Assembly (NCBI GenBank): GCA_963942565.1
Contig: OZ012693.1
Span: forward strand, 8,604,671 to 8,668,670
Length of the DNA stretch: 64,000 bases
DNA from: Maea johnstoni
Taxonomy: Eukaryota; Annelida; Polychaeta; Spionida; Magelonidae
Direction: 5' to 3'
Shown here: positions 13,238 through 26,600 of the stretch, piece after piece
Position numbering within the stretch: position 1 is the stretch's first letter
Layout: every line of letters starts with the position of its first letter
Program-made: the position numbers and the translations under genes
Notes under the pieces: model-generated
Database searches by the model: none
Seen by the model: the letters and a program-made list of their open reading frames with translations, nothing else
What the model was told of the DNA's origin: nothing

Positions 13238-13551
13238 TTTCTTGTTTGATATATACGTTTTTATGCAACTTGTGCAGAGAGCTCTTGTCAGGAGCACTGC
13301 TGTTAGATACACTGCCCAGAGGTAGCTTGGAGACAGGATGTGATCCCTGCCACCCGATTGTGTCACAGCTGATAGCACTTGAAAAACATGGCCGCACCCA
13401 GTGGCTGGCAGAGGCTGTCTAGGAGGATGACAATACGCAAAAATCTCCCCTCACGGGATCACTGAGAGAAAAAGAATGGTAGCATCCTGTTCTTGGAGTG
13501 TATAACTTTCATATAAGCTGATATGTTTGTGAGCCTTTAGGGCCCCTTTAA

Positions 13552-14446
<895 letters not shown>

Positions 14447-15265
14447 AGAGAGCAGCTCTGTTCGACCACTCAGTTTCGAGAACAGCCCATTAACTAGACA
14501 GCCCTTACCATGTGGACATTACCTCCTACTAAACAACTCAGCCAGGAACACTTCTGAGTGACCCTGAGATTTATTGCTACATGTATTAACATGTAGAATA
14601 TTTATGACATTGAAGACACTTTTAAACAGAGGGGTACACTAACAACTAAATAGGACATGCATAACTAGGTATCAGTACCCTGGGGTCACTCCAGGTCACT
14701 GGCCCCTAGCACACCTCCTCGTCACTGAGACCCGAGGGTGACTATTAGACCGGCCATGCAGGTTATTGTTTTGTTTTTTCATTTCTAGTTGCCAGCGACG
14801 CAGTTAGTTATGAAATTAGCCGTAAGACCACCTTATTTCGTTAATTATTTCGATAAAACTAAGCCCCAAGGTTTATTTTTTCATTGCCCTGCCGATGTTT
14901 TTAGTTGTACCTCCATAACTGCGACCCCATGGGGTATATTCGTTAATATTGATTAAATTTGCACACGGCACCCAGTTGCCAGTAACGGTCTCCTCTCAAT
15001 CGCGCACTTGGTAATATCGCACATCGATCGTCACTTTTGCCATAATAAGAAGCAAAAATTGTTGAGAAAAAACCCATAAGGAGAGAGTGAGAAAGAATTA
15101 ATTCACAACAGAATATTTGAAATCCGCAAGCCAGAAGATGGGCGAATGGCGCAAGCGGCATCCTATCTTGTTGCTAGGATTGGCTAAGGTAGGAGAACTT
15201 TTTTATGTAAAAAGTATTTAGTCCAGTAGCCAGATCAAGAAAAGGGCTCTATTTTAGAAGTTAGG
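14447..15265. other. No gene seen
   Basis: No domain or repeat recognised, except a CAGTAGCCAG motif at 15224-15233 that recurs inverted at 19519-19528 just outside the foldback element. Confidence 0.5.
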
Positions 15266-15269
15266 TTAA

Positions 15270-18200
15270 CCCGAGAGCTAGAAAATTTCCGTTGGTATCA
15301 TGTTTTAGGCCCACACTTGGGGCATACCGCCAGGGTGGATGTAGACTTCAGAAGTGGTGCACATCTTTTTATGGGGTCATGTCTTAGACACCCCAATATA
15401 TGTAAAAAGGCCCCAAAATGGTCAAAATAATAGGTATAGGGGTAGGAAAGGCACCCTAAAACACTCATAACTCAGCTTGAACCAACCATAGGGATGAGTG
15501 TTTGGTATCAAAATGTTGGTATGAAAGAGAAGTATCTTTTGAAATAGTAAATTCATAACCAACTCTATCCCATGATGTAATAAAGGTCATTCAAGGTCAA
15601 AATGGCTGCCAAATCAAGAATCTGGGATTTTCCGCTATTCTATAGTTTCCGTTTATAAACTTCTCAGTTTTTTTGAAGGTATGTATTTCTTTTTTGTAGC
15701 CACTTTTTCTGAAGGAATGTCTTTTAATGGAATTGTTGATCATTTTAGAAAGTTCATTGACTAGAGTTTTAAGTCCAATTTTGAGCGGTAAGGTACAAAG
15801 TAGGGTACCAAGCCCACCTGGAGACCCCAAAAAGTGCCTAAAATGGTAAAAATTTGAAAATCAAAATGACTTTATCTTAAATTTTATAAGTAGGAAGGGA
15901 GCAGATGATGTACCAAAACATCAGGTTTAATTTTCTCCTCAATCTGGAAGATTATGGAAAAATAATATTGAAATTAAGGGGTTGTTGAAGGTCAAATAAA
16001 GGTCAAAATGTCATTATTCCTCTAAGAATTTCAAATTTTGATCAAGAAATTTTGATGAAGTAGTTGTGTTTTGTCATTATTTAATTTCCAAACCAAGTTA
16101 CCACAATGATTGATGGATAAATGATACCAAATATGGTCCAACAAATCATTTTTTACCATTTACCTGTGAAAATGAAGTAGTTTTAGGTCAATATGGAGGT
16201 GTGGAAGGTGGCATTTGGCTATTCCATGCTTATAATAAGTGTTTACGAATGGGTTGTGAGAAGGTGCTAGTATGGGACCACTGTTTATGTCATAAATGTT
16301 GTGAGCACCAAACAATATAAGCATTGTTTGGTATCAATTTTGTTGTTGTAAGACAGTCTTTCCATTCCATGCAACCAACCTAGTGTAGGGACCAACCTAG
16401 TGTAGGGTCTATTGTTGCGATACTAGAGGTCATTCAAGGTCAAACTAACCCCAATTTCATAATTTGAGGCATTTTGTCTTTGAATTTTCCATTAAGCAGC
16501 TTATCATATTCTCCTAGAATACATGTTTTATCCTGGAAATATTTTTAGGTGAGATATGATTTTTAAAAAGGATTCTGAGACACCTTTAGGTCATTTTAAG
16601 AGAAAGTCTGGACCAATTTGGAATATTTAGGGACCAAAATTACAAAATGCCTGGTTACGGGTGCACTCACATATTTAAGTGAAGCAGTAGAAAATTGACA
16701 TAACAGATCGAGTCATATCTTATGGTATGTCAGTTTTCATTTTCAATAGGGAGAATAAGCCTTTTAACTTGCTGCATTACTTGCCTATTGTGTTTGTCAT
16801 GTAAGATTATAAAGGCAGTGTAAAATATCTCTGAGATTTAAGGACAAAATGAAGGTCAAATAAAGGTCAAAACATCATTTTTTCTCTAAAAAATTCAAAT
16901 TTTGATAAAGAAATTTTGATGGAGTAGCTTGTGTTTTGTTATTACATAATTTCCTAACCACATTACCACAATAATTGACAGACAAGATACCTTAGATATG
17001 TTTTAGCAAAACATTTCCACCCTTTACCTGTAAAAATGAAGTAGTTTTAAAGCAAAATATAGAGGTCTGGAAGGTTCCATTTGGCTATTCCATGCTTATA
17101 ATAAGTGTTTACGAACGGGTTCTGAGAAGGTGCTAGTATGGGACCACTGTTTAGGTCATAAAAGAGTTGTAAGCATCAAACATTATAGGCATTGTTTGGT
17201 ATCTGAATGTTTGTTGTAAGACAATCTTTCCATTGCATGCAAACAACCTAGGGAAGGGTCTATTGATGTGATACTAGAGGTCATTCAAGGTCAAACTAAC
17301 CCCAATTTCATGATTTAAGGTATTTTGTCTTTGGATTTTCCACTTCTCCTAGAATCCATATTTTATCCTGGAAATATTTTTAGGTGAGAAATATTTTTTC
17401 AAAAAGGATTCTGAGACATTTTCAGGGCATTTTAAGAGAAAGTTTAAACCAATCTGGAATATTTAGGGGCCAAAATGCCTCATAACGGGTGCACTCAAAT
17501 ATTTAAGTGAAGCAGCAGAAAGTTGACATAACAGATAGAGACTCATATCTTATGGTATGTCAGCTTTCATTTTTAATGGGAAGAATAAGTCTTTTAACTT
17601 GCCTATTGTGTTTGTCATGTAAGATTATAAAGGCAGTGTAAAATATCTCTGAGATTTAAGGACAAAATGAAGGTCAAATAAAGGTCAAAACGTCATTTTT
17701 TCTCTAAAAAGTTCAAATTTTGATGGTGAAATTTTGATGAGGTACTTCTGTTTTGTCATTACATAATTTCCTGAGCCTGTCACCACAATAATTGACAGAC
17801 AAGATACCTTAAATATGTTTTAACAAAAAAAATTACCCTTTACCTGTGAAAAGGAAGTCTAGTTTCAAGGTAATATGCAGATGTGGAATGCGCTATTGGA
17901 CAATTCATGGCTAATCGAGTTGTTAACAAGTGCTAGTAACATATGGGACCACTGTTTAGGTCATAAAAGTTGTGAGCACCAAACATTATAGGCATTGTTT
18001 GCTATCAAAATGCTTGTTGTAAGACAATCTTTCCATTTCATGCAACCAGGCTAGTGTAGGGCATTTTGCTGTGATATAAGAGGTCATTCAAGGTCAAACT
18101 ACCCCTGAAACTGACATACCATAAGATATGACTCGATCTGTTATGTCAACTTTCTGCTGCTTCACTTAAATATGTGAGTGCACCCGTAACCAGGCATTTT

Positions 18201-19491
18201 GTAATTTTGGTCCCTAAATATTCCAAATTGGTCCAGATTTTCTCTTAAAATGACCTAAAGGTGTCTCAGAATCCTTTTTAAAAATCATATCTCACCTAAA
18301 ATATTTCCAGGATAAAACATGTATTCTAGGAGAATATGATAAGCTGCTTAATGGTCTGACCTTGAATGACCTCTAGTATCGCAACAATAGACCCTACACT
18401 AGGTTGGTTGCATGGAATGGAAAGACTGTCTTACAACAACAAAATTGATACCAAACAATGCCTATATTGTTTGGTGCTCACAACATTTATGACATTAACA
18501 GTGGTCCCATACTAGCACCTTCTCACAACCCATTCGTAAACACTTACTAAAGCATGGAATAGCCAAATGCCACCTTCCACACCTCCATATTGACCTAAAA
18601 CTACTTCATTTTCACAGGTAAATGGTAAAAAATGATTTGTTGGACCATATTTGGTATTGTTTATCCGTCAATCATTGTGGTAACTTGGTTTGGAAATTAA
18701 ATAATGACAAAACACAACTACTTCATCAAAATTTCTTGATCAAAATTTGAAATCTTTAGAGGAATAATGACATTTTGACCTTTATTTGACCTTCAACAAC
18801 CCCTTAATTTCAATATTACTTTTCCATAATCTTCCAGATTGAGGAGAAAATTAAACCTGATGTTTTGGTACGTCATCTGCTCCCTTCCTACTTATAAAAC
18901 TTTAGATAAAGTCATTTTGATTTTCAAATTTTTACCATTTTAGGCACTTTTTAGGGTCTCCAGGTGGGCTTGGTACCCTACTTTGTACCTTACAGCTCAA
19001 AATTGGACTTAAAACTCTAGTCAATGAACTTTCTAAAATGTTCAAAAATTCCATTAAAGGACATTCCTTCAGAAAAAGTGGCTACAAAAAAGAAATACAT
19101 ACCTTCAAAAAAACTGAGAAGTTTATAAACGGAAACTATAGAATATAAAAAAATCCCAGATTCTTGATTTGGCAGACATTTTGATCATGGGATAGAGTTA
19201 GTTATGTATTTACTATTTCAAAGGATACTTCTCATTCATACCAACTTTTTGATACCAAACACTCATCCCTATGTTTGGTTTAAGCTGAGTTATGAATGTT
19301 TTAGGGTGCCTTTCCTACCCCTATACCTATTATTTTGACCATTTTGGGGCCTTTTTACATATATTGGGGTGTCTAAGACATGACCCCATAAAAAAGATGT
19401 GCACCACTTCTGAAGTCTACATCCACCCTGGCGGTAAGCCCCAAGTGTGGGCCTAAAGCATGATACCAACGGAAATGTTCTAGCTCTCGGG
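15270..19491. mobile_element. 4.2-kb foldback element, piggyBac-like (TTAA-CCC ends)
   Basis: Seen: TTAA at 15266-15269 then CCCGAGAGCTAG; the inverted copy ends at 19491 followed by TTAA at 19492-19495. The two arms (15270 to about 16733 and about 18110 to 19491) are inverted repeats of about 1.4 kb and close to identical in long stretches. The centre (16734-18109) holds two further, more diverged direct copies of the inner module, with a period of about 820-860 bp (aaggtcaaataaaggtcaaa at about 15986, 16853 and 17671). No transposase frame is present. TTAA plus CCC ends fit piggyBac-type non-autonomous elements. TIRs this long are unusual. Confidence 0.8.
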
Positions 19492-19531
19492 TTAACCTGA
19501 ATCCCAAAAATGGGTGGCTGGCTACTGTACT

Positions 19532-20025
19532 CCCGGGGGGGGGGGGGGGGGGCACTTGGGTATTTAGGGGGGTACATACGTTCGTTATCAAAATTAAAAA
19601 TTACCCCTAAAGCACTGATTTCTGGCCAAAAAAGCACCCTTATTTTAATAAAACGCTGATTTTTTCCACTAGATAAATACCCCTTCTTTTATCAAAACAC
19701 TGACATTGGATGAACGGGAACACGTATTTTAACTTAGGATTTTATAATCCTCTGCGTGTTTAGCGGCAGCAAGTGGCGGCAGCAGACTCTCGGAAGCCCA
19801 GTCATTTCGGGAGTCACTCGGCGTCAGAGCCGCGTATATTTCGTGGATTGTAAGGGGATTTTGACCCCCATACTTCGTACCTTGGTACAAAAAAGTACCC
19901 TTCTTTTACAAAATCGCGGACATGCGGAGGTCTTAAAAAAAGACCCCTTCCCTTCGCGAAATACGTAACTAAGGTGCGGCCCCCCTCTGTACCTGAGTGC
20001 CCCCCCCCCCCCCCCCCCCCCCGGG
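19532..20025. mobile_element. hAT-like MITE with G-run and C-run ends, 8-bp TSD (copy 1)
   Basis: Seen: the 8-bp duplication ACTGTACT at 19524-19531 and 20026-20033 is perfect. The element starts CCC plus 18 G and ends with 23 C plus GGG, and shares its whole body with 33678-34200. An 8-bp duplication points to hAT elements. It has inserted about 30 bp outside the right end of the foldback element. Open frames in it are not credible genes. Confidence 0.88.
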
Positions 20026-20033
20026 ACTGTACT

Positions 20034-22048
20034 AATTGTATGTTTATTGACTTAAACAGCTTAGTTACCAAATTATAATCAATACAACATTTTATATAAA
20101 GCATAAGATAGATGACGACATATTATAACAGTCATTGAAAATAATGAATGAATCTATAGGAACAGAAAAGCATAACTTAAACATATATGAAAAGGTTTCA
20201 AACTCAAATAACACACATCAAAGCAAAATTACCCCATTGGTAGCTGTTCTATGATTTTATATTGAACATCTTAATGTGCCTACATGCATCAGTCAGGGCT
20301 CACGCACATATATAATCAAGAAACTTAAGTATAGTAAGACAGCACAAACACCTCAAGAATGAGGAGCTCTGCTACCCATTTCTACCCATACAAACCATCA
20401 GAGCTGAAGACCGATTAAAATATATCTCTATGATTCTGTATGCTATAATTGTGGATTATTGATGTACAATTTGTTATGATCTTTGTTGATATTTCATTAT
20501 GATGTATATGTTTCTCAGTTGTATATGTAATGCATTGCTCATGGCATTACTCTAAATGTTAAAACGGATTGGTTTGAATGGATGGAGACAATGAAATAAC
20601 AGCTGTTTACAACGAATTAAAAAACATCAGAGCTGTCTTTAACTGACCGACCTTACCCATAGGCACGTTGTCTACCCGACCATGCACGCTGTTTCAGTAT
20701 ATACAGGTACAGTATAGGCTTTTAATTCCTGCACCAATTGACCGGACGTCTGCCAGTGCCTGGTTGTACAAAGACCCATGGGTAACGTCAAACACTTAGC
20801 CAAGCACGTCAATGACCCACGTAGCTTGCGAATTAAAACTACTTTCAACTTAAAGGTATTCTAAGAAACATTATATGTGCTCTCTTTCACATATAATCAT
20901 GATTGTAACTAACCTGTATTGAGTATGAATCAAACTGACAGATTATATTATTGCTCTATTCAAAAAATATATAATATATGATTTTATATTGATAAGAGAT
21001 ACAGTCAATAAACATACAAATACAACAGTTGAGGTTATTTGCGCAGCCATACCTTGAACACTGGGTGGCAATCGGTCTTAAGCCTTGTTTGTCTATGGAT
21101 CAATCTCAAGGTCAAGTTGGTGCAATTACAAGCAAGTTCTCGGGTTAGGCGGAAGGATATTTTGTATTCTTCGTCGATAGACCTTTCAAACAATACACTA
21201 TTTACAGGCCATGTAGAGGTCAAACAGAGTCAGGGAAATTAACCACACAAGCCTACTTAATTAACCCAGTCAGGTCTGGAACTTTCCCCCTTATACACCT
21301 TTTACAGTACAGTAAAGTGAGTACTAGTATAAACTTCTGGGTCTTCAATATACTCTCCCCTCACTCAACAACTCCTCTTTATTAGGTTAAAAGTCTCCAC
21401 AACGACACGCCTTCACTCCCACGTGGCCATACACGCACACCTCTTTGACTTGTGCTTATCCAGTCAGAATACCCTATACCTTTTATTTACTTGTTTGTCA
21501 CATTCTGACTCCCCGTAAACGATCACCACACTCTTCCGCGTACTATATGCATAGCGCCATTGGCATGAGTTGTTGTAAACTATCTGTAGGATTGCGTCTA
21601 TATACCACCCTTAACCCTAAGTTCGAACCTTCGAGTTCTTTTAACAGGTTTTTTAAACGTAGTATTTATCTGAAAAGCGAACGATATCCCTCTGATGAAT
21701 GCTGCAATGCATATAATACCACGAAGGGTAACTGCCAATTAAACACACACGACACTAGAAATGTGTGTACCCTAAATACAGTAAATATATATTCGCGTAC
21801 ATTTTTGCTTCTCTGGCTTGTAGGCTAAAAGTGTAATGAACTCAAGTAAACGTTAAACTTTTCAATAATATGCTTATACCTCCACACGAACAATAAATAC
21901 AAAAGCTCATGATCTTTTTTCAATATTTCGAGAGCATTGAGATAAATCCCTGTTGATAATTAAGGTTGAACTCTAGGTGGCGGCGCTGTCGGCTGTGCTC
22001 GGTTGACCCTTTAGTAAGGATATCAAAACAAAAGATTACATTATACAA
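20034..22048. other. No gene; partial MITE and a local duplication
   Basis: About 20705-20845 is a partial copy of the TACAG MITE found in the lectin gene introns (ttaattcctgcacc, gtctgccagtgcctggttgt). About 21083-21350 is duplicated at 22981-23372. A frame at 21445-21828 has no recognisable domain. Confidence 0.6.
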
Positions 22049-22183
22049 ATATGACATCCGTGTGGGGTTTCCACCATAAATAACTTCCCCGAGAGAGGAT
22101 TGTCGCTCGAGAGCGTAGCCCGAGGGCGACAATCCTCTCGAGGGGAAGTTATTCCTGGTGGAAACCCCACACGGATGTCATAT
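22049..22183. repeat. Near-perfect 135-bp hairpin
   Basis: Arms of about 60 bp: atatgacatccgtgtggggt on the left pairs with its complement on the right, followed by paired tttccacc, aacttcccc and ggattgtcgc blocks. The loop is short and GC-rich. Probably a foldback MITE; no coding content. Confidence 0.85.
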
Positions 22184-22743
22184 CTGTTTTATTATACCGA
22201 ACAAATACAAAACACAAAAGGGGGAAAAATTACAAACACCAGAGATTTTGGATAAATACTCGTCGTCTGCCTTGTTGAACTAGTTTCACCGGTAGGTCAC
22301 TCGGCAAACTCCTAGGTGTCCGGGCTAGCGGTGATTATTCAACTAATTCATAGCTGTTGCCGTGAATTATCCAACTAATTCATGGCTGTTGCCGCGAATT
22401 ATTCAACTATTTCATAATCTGTAAGGACAACAGTCTGTCACTAAGGAGTGAGGAAACCATGGCCCTTGACCACCCAGAATCAAGAATCTTCACGTGAGGT
22501 ATAATAAATGAGTAGTGATCACTCACCACGAATCTCGACTAAAAATCGAAATTCCAAATCCAAATCGACCAAGCAACCCACTATTGGTGTACGGTCTAAA
22601 GAACAAAAAGGCGGGGGCGTCTGTTGATAGAGTATATTTCCAAATCAACTCAACCCTGGCTCTCAGCTACGACTGTTGCATATCAGTACAAAATATGAAT
22701 ACTATAAGTGAATACTATAAATTCGTAATAATAATCAAAACAC
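22184..22743. other. No gene; short tandem repeat
   Basis: At about 22330-22420 a unit of about 37 bp (gaattattcaactaattcat, gctgttgccg) is repeated roughly three times. Nothing else recognised. Confidence 0.6.
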
Positions 22744-23372
22744 TAAATTTTGACACACGATGGATACCAATACGAATTATACACTAATCAAATCATGGGA
22801 CAGACCATAACTCAGTGCACCGATCAACATTTTACGTACAAGGATATACATCTAAAACTTGCCGGAAACTCACGGATGAAACAAAACATACAACAATTGA
22901 TTGAAACCCAAAGCTATGGCTTGTTTACGTGTATACTATTGATTCGTCTCGCCTCGTCCCTAACCCTAAGTTCTTTAGCCCTGTTTTTCTATGGATCAAT
23001 CTCAAGGTCAAGTTGGTGCAATTACAAGCAAGTTCTCGTTTCTTACCTTATTTTAGTTGTCCTCTTTGGTTGGATTTTGACTGAATTTGCATGAAAGTAA
23101 CTAGTATTTAACATGAATCCAAAGTCATGGGCGTGTGAAAAACTTGCCATTGACTTGGGGTTAGGCGGAGGGGTATTTTGTAAGGCTTAATGTATTCTTC
23201 ATCGATAGACCTTTCAAGCAATATACACTATTTACAGGCCATGTAGAGATCAAACAGAGTTAGAGAAAATAACCACATAAGCCTCCTTAACTGAGTCAGG
23301 TCTGGATCCTTCCCCCTTTCCCCCTTTTACAGTACAGTAAAGTGAATTATAGTATAAACTTCTGGGTCTTCA
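22744..23372. repeat. Dispersed repeat, second copy of blocks at 10080-10335 and 21083-21350
   Basis: The left half matches 10080-10335. The right half matches 21083-21350 (ctatggatcaatctcaaggt, gatagacctttcaa, tatttacaggccatgtagag, cagtacagtaaagtga), with about 120 bp extra in this copy after gcaagttctcg. It suggests a larger non-autonomous element or a local segmental duplication just upstream of the lectin gene. Confidence 0.65.
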
Positions 23373-23630
23373 GGTCCAATTCAAACCCTTTATGGTATGG
23401 GATGCTTATGCCATTTTGATATTGAACACTTACTTACCATGGTGCGGGTATGAAAAGCAAAATCAAAAGAAAGTTTTTGGAAACTCATTTCATTAACATT
23501 ACCCTCCCTCTTCAGTCTTAAGTTTCAGAAAAGATTTTTACTCCTCCTTCAGTGAGTGGTTAAACAAAAATGTTTTTTTTGTGGTTCATACCTTCACCAT
23601 TGTACTACCTTGTACTCGTGTGTTTTGCAG

Positions 23631-26600
23631 ATGATCCTCCTGCCATTGCTCCTTCTAATTGGTGATAGAGCATCAGGTACGTTCTTACAGATATTCTAAT
23701 CGATAACTTGCCTTCAACAACCAAGTACGTGCTTTGTTAAATAAAGGAAAACGCATAAGGGCTAAAGTACAGTTCTGCTAATACATTCGAAAATAAATTG
23801 AATTGAATTATGATAACCTCTGCAAAGGTTTATGATTGGTTAAAAAGCATCAGTGGAATTTTGATTTCCGTCAATTTTTCTGCCATATTTCTGCGTGACT
23901 AGCCAGTTGTAACTGGTGGAGGAAACCGGAAGACCCAGCGACAACCTCAACGTAACTCCAAGTCACTGGCACCTTTCTCACATGCCACGGCCAGGATTCG
24001 AACCCAGGTAGTGGTGAGAGACAGCTAGCAGAGAGTGGCAACGCTGTAGACCACACGGCCATCATGGCATGCACCGTCAATAAAATAGTTCTCTTGATTG
24101 AGTTATAAATGTAGGTATAATGGCAAGTTACATGTACAGTACACATATTTAATTCCTGCACAAGTCGACCAGACGTCTGCCAGTGCCTGGTTGTACAAAA
24201 ACCCATGGATAACATGTCAAAATATAAGCCACGCATATCAATGACCCACGCTTGTCATTCAAAGCTACGTTCAGTTCTGAGGTCATCCATGCACCCATGT
24301 CAAGAAAACTGGGCGGCAATCGGGTGTACGGTCGTGTATTTTGCCTAGGCTGCACACGCATATAGTGCAGGAATCAAATGTCAGCACTGTACAAACTGTC
24401 GTCAGAAACTAAGGTATGTGATATCCGTCGATATCAGGTATGTCACATACACACACCACTTGGGGGTCTATCTATCAATTACAGTTGCAGGTCAAGCAAG
24501 TGAGTGTCATTCCTGGGAGAACACGGGATCGGACTGCCTGAAAGTTTTCAAAATGAATATCACCTCAGAGTCTGCGAGACGTCATTGCATTTATCATGGA
24601 GGTCATCTTGCTAGTATCCACAATGATGCGGAGGCTACCCAAATCTATAATCTGTAAGTTGTCTTGGCAAAATGTACATATCCCTCATAATTCACAATGG
24701 AAGCACACACCATCTTTGGCAACTGTGTTTGTTTTCTTCCAAACCATTTCTCTCCATGTTACTTTAGGGTAATAATGTTCATTAGTCACCATGTCTTTAA
24801 CAATTTCGAGAAATCCAAAGATAGAACATACATTTAGCATATCAAACACTGGACTACATTGGTCATTTCTGGAACAGAATCTCACATTATCAAAGTAAAA
24901 TTTGGCCCTTTCGCAGAAAACAGTTTTCGGTACAGATCCATCTTCCATGACCAATATGGATCGGATGAACATGAGTTTTCTCACTTGAATTACGCGTTCC
25001 AGGCGCATCCATCCAAGCCCTTAAGTACTACAGCAATTAGGTATTCTGGGGTGGAAACGTTGGACACGTTTTCCGACGTAATTTTGAAATTCTTCGATGG
25101 CATCTAGTTTAATGGCATTCATTACCCACAATTCACATCCAAACAAAGTAGTAGGTACTATCACTGTCCAGTAAATTACACTGCAGGTGGACATGGTTAG
25201 ACCCCCTCTACGTACACCTATACCTGCTATTGCATTAAACGATCTCCTCCCCTTTGATATTCTTTCCTCTATACCAGATATTTCATCTTGAAATATACAA
25301 TTTCGTAGAAATTCCGCTCTTTAACCTTGTCTGGGCCAAGTTTAAAGACCCTCTCTAGGGAATTGCGTTCGTGTTCTGCTATAGATTCACCATAAACTAA
25401 AACGCCGCTCTTTTTGGCATTCAGCTCATAGCGCCAAGTACACCCATGGCTATGCACAATGTCCATCGCACGGTCAAGTCTACGTTTCGATAGGCAACAA
25501 GTGGCGACGTTGTCTGCATAGCCAAGGGGTGTTCTTGGCGTGGTGTAGATTTTACAGCATATTTCTGATTCTTTGAGTTTGATAAGCAAGGAATTGATAA
25601 AAATGGTATATTTCATTAACGAAAGAAATCCCCCTTGATGAATTCCCCTCTGTAGTTCATACCATTCAGAATGTTTCCCTTGGAGTTTAACACAACATTT
25701 GAATCCTACATATCCCCTGTAGAGAAGGCACCACGTACGTCCTCTTATTCTAAGGTCATATATTTGTTGGAATAGGCCATCAATCCAGACCGTGTCGAAG
25801 GCCTTGGCCACGTCATAGAAAGGCACAAAGCATTTACAATTGGACTCCATCGACGTGGCCACGGTCTCCGCCAACGTAAAAAGCTGTATGGACACACGAG
25901 GCGCCCTCTCTACAGGCTCCTTGTAGTTCAGAGATGATTTTCTCATTATGCCACCATCTCTTAAGCCGTTGCCAGATGAGGATCTCAAGAATTTTGTTGA
26001 AGGTAGGTAGTAACGTAATTCCACGGCAGTTATTAGGGTCAAGGATACAAGTATCCTTGCCCTTATATAACGGTACCTGGACACCACGCTTGAAACATTC
26101 AGGTATGTATTCTCGTTCAATCACAGCATTAAAAAGGGTGCACAGTAATTCAACCATAGGGTGGCCAGCAAATTGAATGTGTTCGGACATGACAGTGTCG
26201 TACTCTGGGGATTTGCCGGTATGCAAAGTACTTATGGCCTTATAGATTTCATGACAGGTAAAGTTGTTGTTCGCAAACTCATCAATATCATTCATCTGAT
26301 TGTACTCACTATACCACCACTCTACAGTTTAACCATTCTCTTATATAGAAGTTAAAGGCTTGCATAATGTTAATTTGAACACTGCAGCAACTCTCTTTCA
26401 AATATTTTGTGAAATAGTTTTTAATGCTAAAGTTTTTATCAACTAAGTATTGTGAATACAGACAACAATTTCTAGATGAATTCTGAAGCATAACTGGACT
26501 AATCAATCTCTTGAGAAAGATTTGACTGAAAGTTGACTGAATTATGTACGGGGATTATGTATATTTCAGGGCTGGAGGGCCTGTGTGGATTGGCTTGAGA

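Larger units (their letters stand above)
11547..13547. mobile_element. Kolobok-like TTAA element with two convergent coding remnants
   Basis: Seen: TTAA at 11543-11546 followed by AGGGGAACTT; at the other end, inverted, TTAAAGGGGCCC (TTAA at 13548-13551). Imperfect TIRs reach about 50 bp: both share TTATATGAAAGTT at the same depth (about 11577-11589 and 13507-13519). Inside, a plus-strand frame starting at 11837 and a minus-strand frame starting at 13237 point at each other, each coding only an N-terminal domain. Family knowledge: Kolobok elements use TTAA targets and encode a THAP domain. Inference: an internal deletion derivative that lost the middle, where both C-terminal parts would have been. 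No transposase catalytic core is visible. Confidence 0.7.

Noticed and set aside
21445-21828. 127-codon frame as a gene
   Set aside because: No recognisable domain, and its mixed composition gives no sign of coding; it sits among repeats.
22049-22183. Hairpin as a transcription terminator or CRISPR repeat
   Set aside because: This is eukaryotic DNA and there is no array of spaced repeats.
23994-24061. Possible tRNA gene with perfect B box
   Set aside because: The A and B boxes are real, but the stretch does not fold as a full tRNA and continues into a SINE body; it is called a SINE.
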